Assembly (NCBI GenBank): GCA_026401035.1
Contig: JAPLNR010000049.1
Span: 1-39,022 of the forward strand
DNA: 39,022 nucleotides
Origin: Planctomycetia bacterium
GTDB taxonomy: Bacteria > Planctomycetota > Planctomycetia > Pirellulales > UBA1268
Direction: 5' to 3'
Part shown: positions 34,140 to 39,022 of the stretch, piece after piece
How the letters are laid out: the number at the start of each line of letters is the position of its first letter
How positions within the stretch are numbered: the first letter of the stretch is position 1
Notes under the pieces: model-generated
What the model was told of the DNA's origin: nothing
The model's input: only the letters and a program-made list of their open reading frames with translations
The model's database searches: none
Translations under genes and position numbers: made by a program

Positions 34140-34886
34140 GTGATTGTATGCGTGAGCACGGAGTGTTTTCCCGACCTGCCTCTGGCGAAGGCGATGGAGC
34201 GGCTGGCGGAGCTGGAGTTCACGGCTGTCGAGCTCGACGTTCATGAACACGGCGGCCACCTGACGCCCGCGCAGGTCGCGGCCAACCCCGAGGCGGCGAT
34301 CGCCGAGTGCAGTGACCTGCAGCGGCTGCGGCCGGTGGCGATCTCCTTCTCGGCGCCCGAGTCACCCGAGCTCTACGACCGCTTCGAGGCCGCCTGCCGG
34401 CTCGCCAAGTCGCTTGGGATCGTGACGATCGTCGTCGAATCGTCGGAACTCGGCACGCCGTTCAACGGCGAGATCGAACGGCTGCGCAAGATGGTGGCGA
34501 TCGCCTCGGGACTCGGCGCCGTGGTGGGCGTGAAGACCACCGCCGAGCGGATGACGCAGGACGCGGAGACGACGGCGTCGCTCTGCCGCAACGTGCCCGG
34601 CCTTGGCGTGACGCTCGACCCGAGCCACTTCATCTTCGGCCACAAGAAGCCGGCCTCGTGGGAGTCGATCCTCAAGTATGTCTGCCACGTGCACCTGCGG
34701 GACACGAAGGCGGACGCGTTTCAGGTGCGGATCGGCCAGGGGGGCGTCGAATACGGCCGCCTCGTCGCGCAGCTGCACCGGGTCGGCTACAAGCGGGCTC
34801 TCTGCGCCCATCTGCCGCCGCTGGAGGGCGTCGACCAGGTGGCCGAACTCCGCAAGATGCGGCTCCTGCTCGAGAGCCTGCTGTAG
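34140..34886 (+). CDS. Xylose isomerase-like TIM-barrel protein (sugar phosphate isomerase/epimerase family)
   Basis: A 248-residue predicted TIM barrel of the AP endonuclease 2/xylose isomerase-like family. Recognisable strands include FTAVELDVHEHGGHL, GVKTTAERMTQDAET, LGVTLDPSHFIFG (Asp-x-x-His metal site) and YVCHVHLRDTKADAFQVRIG (His-x-His-x-x-Asp), consistent with a divalent-metal site. The start is GTG at 34140, which has a GAGGAG Shine-Dalgarno nine bases upstream; the longer frame has no such site. The substrate is unknown. The TAG stop starts a degenerate palindromic repeat shared with the convergent gene. Confidence 0.82.
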   Translation: MIVCVSTECFPDLPLAKAMERLAELEFTAVELDVHEHGGHLTPAQVAANPEAAIAECSDLQRLRPVAISFSAPESPELYDRFEAACRLAKSLGIVTIVVESSELGTPFNGEIERLRKMVAIASGLGAVVGVKTTAERMTQDAETTASLCRNVPGLGVTLDPSHFIFGHKKPASWESILKYVCHVHLRDTKADAFQVRIGQGGVEYGRLVAQLHRVGYKRALCAHLPPLEGVDQVAELRKMRLLLESLL

Positions 34887-34907
34887 GGAAGCCTTCAGGC
34901 TGTCTTA
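34883..34907. repeat. Palindromic repeat, degenerate (locus 6)
   Basis: GTAGGGAAGCCTTCAGGCTG followed by TCTTA. It retains the palindrome with changed bases in both arms. Its left edge gives the TAG of the isomerase-like gene (34884-34886) and its right edge the TAA of the convergent gene (34905-34907). Confidence 0.75.
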
Positions 34908-37145
34908 GCGCAGTGTCGTGCCCGTCGCCTCGGCACGACTTGCCATTTCGGCGTAGTTCTTCGACTGCTCGTCGTCGCCTTCCTCGGCATGCATCGTCGA
35001 GAGGTTGCCGTAGGCAACGGCGAGCGACCGTTCGTCGAGTTCCTTGCGGTCGACCGCCTCCACCATCAGTTCGACTCCCTGGCGGCTGATCTTCAGGGCG
35101 TCTGCCCGCCGGTTCACCTGCCAGTAGGAGATGGCCATGCTCACCAATGATTCGCCGATCCTGCCGGCCTCGTCGGGACCCTGGTCGCCGTCCCACAGCG
35201 GCACAACCTTGTCGAACCACGTGACGGCCGTGGCATGGTCGCCCTTCTGCAGGCTGTGCAGGATGCCGATGCGGAACAGCAGGTCGCCCATCTCGCGGCG
35301 TTCGACCGCGGAGAGTTGACGTTGCGCGGAGCCGCTTTCGAGATAGGCGGCGGTGAGCGTGGCATTGTCGAGCATGTCGGAGGCGTCGTTCCGCAGCAGG
35401 CTGGCGGCGAGTGCGTCGGCGAGCCCGCGGCCGACCTCCCAGTCGATCTGCCGGCGGCGTGCGAGATCCTCGATGTCCGCACCGAGCTTTTCACGGGCTT
35501 CGAGCAGCCGCTTCACCCACGGCAGTGGTTCAACGCCCTCGGCCGACCCGGCGGCGGCGGCCAGCGCCCCGCGGCAGAGCTGCATCTCCAGCTGCTCGCG
35601 TTCCCGGCCGGTCTTCTTCGACTCCGATACGAGCGTCTCGCTCCGGGAGATCCACTTGGGGATGACCCTGCCCTTCTGCTGCCAGGTGCCCCTGGCGATG
35701 GCCAGCGCCGTGCCCAGATGGGCGTCGAGCAGCACGTCGCGGGCCGCCCCCTGGATCGATGCCGATGCGCTGGTCAGGAGCGGTGTCGCCGTGCGGATCG
35801 CCTCCTCGAAGTGACTCACGCTCTTCTGGTGATCGGGCGACTGCTCCTCAAGTTCGATGCGGCCGAGCATCCGCGCCGTCTGCGCAGTGACCAGCGGCGG
35901 GATGTTTTCCTGGGCTTTGACACCCTCGACCTTCGCGCGGGCGGCATCCGTCCGACCGAGCGCCAAGAGCACGCTGGCATGCTTGAGCCGCGTCCAGACG
36001 TCGTCCGGATCGATGCGTTCGGCCGCCTCGGCGACCGCGAGCGCATCCAGCCAGCAGCCCTGCTCGCTGAGCAGCACCAGCAGCAGCCGCTGTGCCCGGG
36101 CGTGCTTGGGGTCGATCTGGACCGCGCACTGCAGGTCGGCCACGGCGTGGCCGGAACTCTCGTCGATCTCGCCGTCGGCACGCAGCACGAAGGCCTCGGC
36201 ATCGAGTGGTTCGAGCAGCACGGCCACGGCGGACTGCGTGCCGGGCTTCACGCTGATCACCACGCCCCGCTCGGGAAAGACCTCGCCGATCGACACGCCC
36301 TGTTCGTCGAGGATCGAGACGGTTCGGAGGTCGGCGATCTCCAGCTGCTCCGCCAACTGCTTCACGGGCACCGGCTCGACCAGTTTGATCCGGATCGAAT
36401 CGACGATGTCGTCGTCGAGCATCACCTCGACACGCTCGAACGGCTCGATCTTCCAGAAGAGACCGCCGGTGCCGTCCTCACGAGTGAACGCCTCGCCACC
36501 GCCCCAGGCAGATTCGATTTCGTCACGGGTCGTTTTGCCAGGATAGACCCCGCGAAAACTCGCCGGATCGATGGCCAGCGCGGGCGCTTCGGACGGCGAG
36601 GCCGCCACGGGCGGCGCGATGCTCGTGGTGGGCCGCAACTTGACGGGCGATGCCGGTTTCTCGGCAACTGCCGGTTCCTCGGCAACTGCCGCTCTCTCTG
36701 CAACTGCCGGTTCGGCGGCAACTGCCGGTGCATCCGCCACTGCGGCGGTGGGCTTGGTTGTCTTGGCGGGCTTGGTGGTCGTGGCGGGCTTGGCCGCCGC
36801 AGGGTCCGCGTCCACCCCGGATGCTTGCTCTACGTCCGAATGATTTTGATCGTCCGTGAGCTCTTTCCAGCCGCCGGTCAGCGTGGCGGCGATTTGGCTC
36901 ACCGCTGACGCAGGCTCCTGCGCCGACTCCTGCGCGGGCTGGACTGGCTGCTGCGACTTGCGGGCAGACCGCTCGCCGAGAGATTCGATCCACGTCGGCA
37001 GCCGCATGAGCGTGCGGGGCGGGGCCGCGGTTTTCTCCGCGGCGGGGGGCTCCGCGGCTGTTGCACAGACCGACAAAGCGATCGCTCCCACACACGCAAT
37101 GAGGAACCGTGAATCGAGAGCACGCGAACTCCGCAGCATGGCCAC
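34905..37145 (-). CDS. Large secreted protein with TPR-like repeats, unknown function
   Basis: A 746-residue protein. It begins V-A-M-LRSSRALDSRF with a signal peptide (LIACVGAIALSVCATAA) and is likely exported. Residues about 100-175 are low-complexity (KTTKP units, then five AVAEEP-like hexapeptides). A small domain follows (FRGVYPGKTTRDEIESAWG, then a beta-rich part to about 310). The remainder is helical with tetratricopeptide-like repeats (HARAQRLLLVLLSEQGCWLD; SLAVAYGNLSTMHAEEGDDE), probably a scaffold. I prefer the GTG start at 37145 over the ATG two codons on, because an AAGGAGG Shine-Dalgarno sits eight bases upstream. I do not recognise the family. Confidence 0.72.
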   Translation of the reverse strand: MAMLRSSRALDSRFLIACVGAIALSVCATAAEPPAAEKTAAPPRTLMRLPTWIESLGERSARKSQQPVQPAQESAQEPASAVSQIAATLTGGWKELTDDQNHSDVEQASGVDADPAAAKPATTTKPAKTTKPTAAVADAPAVAAEPAVAERAAVAEEPAVAEKPASPVKLRPTTSIAPPVAASPSEAPALAIDPASFRGVYPGKTTRDEIESAWGGGEAFTREDGTGGLFWKIEPFERVEVMLDDDIVDSIRIKLVEPVPVKQLAEQLEIADLRTVSILDEQGVSIGEVFPERGVVISVKPGTQSAVAVLLEPLDAEAFVLRADGEIDESSGHAVADLQCAVQIDPKHARAQRLLLVLLSEQGCWLDALAVAEAAERIDPDDVWTRLKHASVLLALGRTDAARAKVEGVKAQENIPPLVTAQTARMLGRIELEEQSPDHQKSVSHFEEAIRTATPLLTSASASIQGAARDVLLDAHLGTALAIARGTWQQKGRVIPKWISRSETLVSESKKTGREREQLEMQLCRGALAAAAGSAEGVEPLPWVKRLLEAREKLGADIEDLARRRQIDWEVGRGLADALAASLLRNDASDMLDNATLTAAYLESGSAQRQLSAVERREMGDLLFRIGILHSLQKGDHATAVTWFDKVVPLWDGDQGPDEAGRIGESLVSMAISYWQVNRRADALKISRQGVELMVEAVDRKELDERSLAVAYGNLSTMHAEEGDDEQSKNYAEMASRAEATGTTLR
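36661..36750 (+). repeat. 18-bp coding tandem repeat (hexapeptide linker)
   Basis: About five 18-base units, best conserved in the first four (core GCAACTGCCG), encode the hexapeptides VAEKPA, VAEEPA, VAERAA, VAEEPA-like and VADAPA on the minus strand in the secreted TPR-like protein. Unit similarity decays towards 36750. Copy number could change without a frameshift. Confidence 0.85.
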
Positions 37146-37388
37146 GAGAATATCCTCCTTGAACGATGACAATCCGCCCCGCCGTTTGGTGGGCTGCGGA
37201 CTGCGGCGGGAAAGTAGGCTTCCCCCTCGACTGGGTCCAGACCATGTTGGGGGGGATTCGTGTGGGGGGATTCCCTTTGCCAGCCTCCTGTTTTCAGCCC
37301 CCACGCCCTGCGCGGATCGGCCAGTCCGATTCAAACCACCCATCTTCCCGGTAGACTCCCGGTGCGTCGCCATCATCAGGAATTCGCC

Positions 37389-38864
37389 ATGAACGCCACC
37401 ATGCACGCCCTGGGCTCGGCACCAGCGAAGCACGCCGTCGTGATTGGCGGAGGATTGGCAGGGCTCTCGGCGGCCGAGGCGCTCGCCGCCGGGGGCTGCC
37501 GCGTCACGCTGATCGAATCGACCGGACGGCTCGGGGGCGTGCTGGCAACGGTGCGGCACGACGGCTGGCTCGTGGAGCGCTCGGCCGACAGTTTTCTGGC
37601 GGTGCGGCCCGAAGGTCTGACGCTCGTCGAGCGGTTGGGGCTCACGGGGCAACTCGTGGGCGTCGATCCAGGGGTGCGCCGGGCCCTGATTCTCCATCAC
37701 GGCCGTGCGCTGCCGGTTCCCGCCGGCTTTCGGCTGCTCGCCCCCGGCCGCCTCGGCAGCATCCTGACAACGCCGCTGCTTTCCCCCATCGGCCGGCTGC
37801 GGGTGGCCGCCGAGCGCTTCGTGCCACGCCGCCCCGACACCGCTGCCGGCGGCGATGAATCACTCGAGCACTTCGCGGTGCGGCGGCTGGGCCGCGAGGC
37901 CTTCGAACGGATCGTGCAGCCGCTCGTCGGCGGCATCTGGACGGCCGATCCGGCGCGGCTGAGCATGGCCGCGGCCTGCCCCGAATTTCTCGACATGGAG
38001 CGCCGGTGCGGCAGCCTCACGGCGGGCGAGCGGGCGCGACTGCGGGCGGCCGGCTCGACGGCACAGGCCGCCGGCGCTCGCTACGGTCAATTTGTCACAC
38101 TCGCCTCGGGCATGGAAACACTGCCGCTGACGCTCGGCCGCCGGCTCGAGCAGGCGGGAGTGGAGTTTGTCACCGCCACCGTCAGCCGGCTGCAACGCGG
38201 CGTTGCGGCCGGGGAAGCCGGCCGTGGCTGGCGGGTTTTTCTGCAGCCGAAAGCGGACGCGGCAGCCCGACAGCCGATCGACGCCGACGCCATCGTGATC
38301 GCGGTGCCCGCGGCGGCAGCCGGCGGGATGCTTCGCGACGTCGACGGGCAACTGGCCGAGGCTCTTGCCGGCATCGAGTATGCCGGTTCGGCGGTCGTGT
38401 CGCTCGGCTTTGCCCGCGCCGACGTCGCGCATCCGCTCGATGCCGCCGGCCTCGTGGTGCCACGGACGGAGGGCCGTCGAATCCTCGCCGTCAGTTTCTC
38501 GAGCTCGAAATTTCCGGGCCGCGCGCCCGCCGGCCACGTGCTCCTGCGGACCTTCGTCGGCGGCGCGCTCGATCCGGAAACAGCCATGCTCGACGACGAC
38601 CGGCTCACGGCCCTCGTCAGGGGCGAACTGGCCGATGTCGTCGGTGCCCGCGGCACTCCGCAGCACGTGCAGATCGACCGCTGGACCCGGGCGATGCCGC
38701 AGTATCACCTGGGCCACGTCGAACGGGTCGCCGCGATCAATGCGCGGCTCGACGACATCCCCGGGCTCGCACTCGCCGGAGCCGGCTACGAGGGCGTGGG
38801 CATCCCGCAGGTGATCGCCTCGGGTCAGGCCGCCGTGGCGCGGGTACGTTCGGTCAGTACATGA
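37389..38864 (+). CDS. hemY: Protoporphyrinogen oxidase (HemG/HemY-type)
   Basis: A 491-residue FAD-dependent oxidase for the penultimate step of haem synthesis. The FAD-binding dinucleotide motif is VVIGGGLAGLSAAEALAAGG (17-36), followed by ESTGRLGGVLATV. The C-terminus has LALAGAGYEGVGIPQVIASGQAAVA, the family's FAD-contacting end. Residues around 180-200 (LVGGIWTADPARLSM) are typical of PPOX. HemY-type enzymes are the oxygen-dependent or F420-like flavin group; which electron acceptor is used is not visible. The ATG at 37389 is preceded by a weak AGGAAT. No other haem gene is nearby. The TGA stop overlaps a palindromic repeat next to the insertion-sequence end. Confidence 0.9.
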   Translation: MNATMHALGSAPAKHAVVIGGGLAGLSAAEALAAGGCRVTLIESTGRLGGVLATVRHDGWLVERSADSFLAVRPEGLTLVERLGLTGQLVGVDPGVRRALILHHGRALPVPAGFRLLAPGRLGSILTTPLLSPIGRLRVAAERFVPRRPDTAAGGDESLEHFAVRRLGREAFERIVQPLVGGIWTADPARLSMAAACPEFLDMERRCGSLTAGERARLRAAGSTAQAAGARYGQFVTLASGMETLPLTLGRRLEQAGVEFVTATVSRLQRGVAAGEAGRGWRVFLQPKADAAARQPIDADAIVIAVPAAAAGGMLRDVDGQLAEALAGIEYAGSAVVSLGFARADVAHPLDAAGLVVPRTEGRRILAVSFSSSKFPGRAPAGHVLLRTFVGGALDPETAMLDDDRLTALVRGELADVVGARGTPQHVQIDRWTRAMPQYHLGHVERVAAINARLDDIPGLALAGAGYEGVGIPQVIASGQAAVARVRSVST

Positions 38865-38881
38865 CAGGCTGAAGCCTGTCC
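38863..38881. repeat. Palindromic repeat (locus 7)
   Basis: GACAGGCTGAAGCCTGTCC, directly after the TGA stop of the oxidase gene (38862-38864) and directly before the insertion-sequence border at 38882. Confidence 0.9.
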
Positions 38882-39022
38882 CAATCCTGTTCGGCACGAG
38901 ATTTGCGCCATGGCCGTATGACCCCCTCGAGGATGTCATACTGGCAGGGAGACAGCCATGGCAGGCAAGCGTCGTAAGAAGATCCGTGAGCCCGAGATCA
39001 CGGGAGTCAAGTATTTCAAGAA
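38882..39022. repeat. Terminal inverted repeat, right copy (insertion-sequence end)
   Basis: Perfect reverse complement of 1-141. It begins CAATCCTGTTCGGCACGAG, includes a palindrome GTATGAC/GTCATAC around CCTCGAGG (about 38916-38941), a GGGAG-type Shine-Dalgarno (38948-38952), and the transposase start at 38958. Confidence 0.9.
38958..39022 (+). CDS. Probable transposase, N-terminal fragment (runs off the window)
   Basis: ATG at 38958 with AGGGAGA upstream; the first 21 codons (MAGKRRKKIREPEITG, then VKYFK and an incomplete codon) are identical to those at the left edge. The transposase family cannot be confirmed from this length; an IS4-like element is my best guess. Confidence 0.5.
   Translation, partial: MAGKRRKKIREPEITGVKYFK

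Noticed and set aside
37146..37700. An N-terminal extension of the large secreted protein to 37700
   Set aside because: It would overlap the divergent oxidase gene and hide the signal peptide. A strong Shine-Dalgarno just before 37145 fixes the start there.

Overview
The window is 39 kb of GC-rich bacterial chromosome that looks planctomycete, probably Pirellulales-like. This rests on a DUF1598-type secreted protein, several secreted proteins of unknown function, a ribosomal S1 protein with a long Pro/Ala-rich N-terminus, two Gfo/Idh/MocA oxidoreductases, and core genes (dnaE, serS, clpS, tRNA-Leu, hemG-type) scattered singly rather than in conserved operons. Family calls come from reading motifs; no database search was possible. 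The first and last 141 bases are perfect reverse complements and each carries the first 21 codons of the same probable transposase, so the window is most likely a contig that ends in two copies of one insertion sequence.

Layout. 1-1650: insertion-sequence end and a DUF1598 protein. 1738-5415: DNA polymerase III alpha (dnaE). 5416-5900: gene-free stretch with a long imperfect inverted repeat. 5901-10327: oxidoreductase, MarC-type membrane protein, divergent zinc-type CDF exporter, NAD-binding DUF2867 protein. 10377-14847: YpfJ-type metallopeptidase, MFS transporter, second oxidoreductase, secreted Cys/Pro-rich protein. 15027-17458: a CinA-like/nucleotidyltransferase fusion overlapping a secreted gluzincin. 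17459-19448: a TPP-dependent decarboxylase with a small membrane protein upstream. 19501-19712: a candidate structured RNA or hairpin element. 19781-22545: thioredoxin-like protein, small anchored protein, clpS, serS. 22546-22952: near-identical tandem repeats. 22953-25448: ribosomal S1, tRNA-Leu(GAG), DUF6580 membrane protein. 25560-32615: a compact beta-oxidation operon. 32909-38864: SppA, sugar isomerase-like protein, large secreted TPR-like protein, protoporphyrinogen oxidase.

How genes work together. The clearest functional unit is the fatty-acid operon: a fadB-type multifunctional enzyme, a thiolase, and a 1208-residue protein joining an acyl-CoA synthetase to an acyl-CoA dehydrogenase. 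Three genes therefore cover every step from free fatty acid to acetyl-CoA. The second notable unit is the CinA-like/NadD-like fusion, whose CinA part has lost the catalytic Ser and Lys of NMN deamidases.

The most unusual non-coding signal is a short palindromic repeat with arm GTAGGACAGGCT. It occurs at seven places, always at gene 3' ends, and it supplies or overlaps the stop codon of all ten genes that run into it. A second, longer repeat family of about 110-170 bp has conserved ends around a variable hairpin and occupies several gaps.
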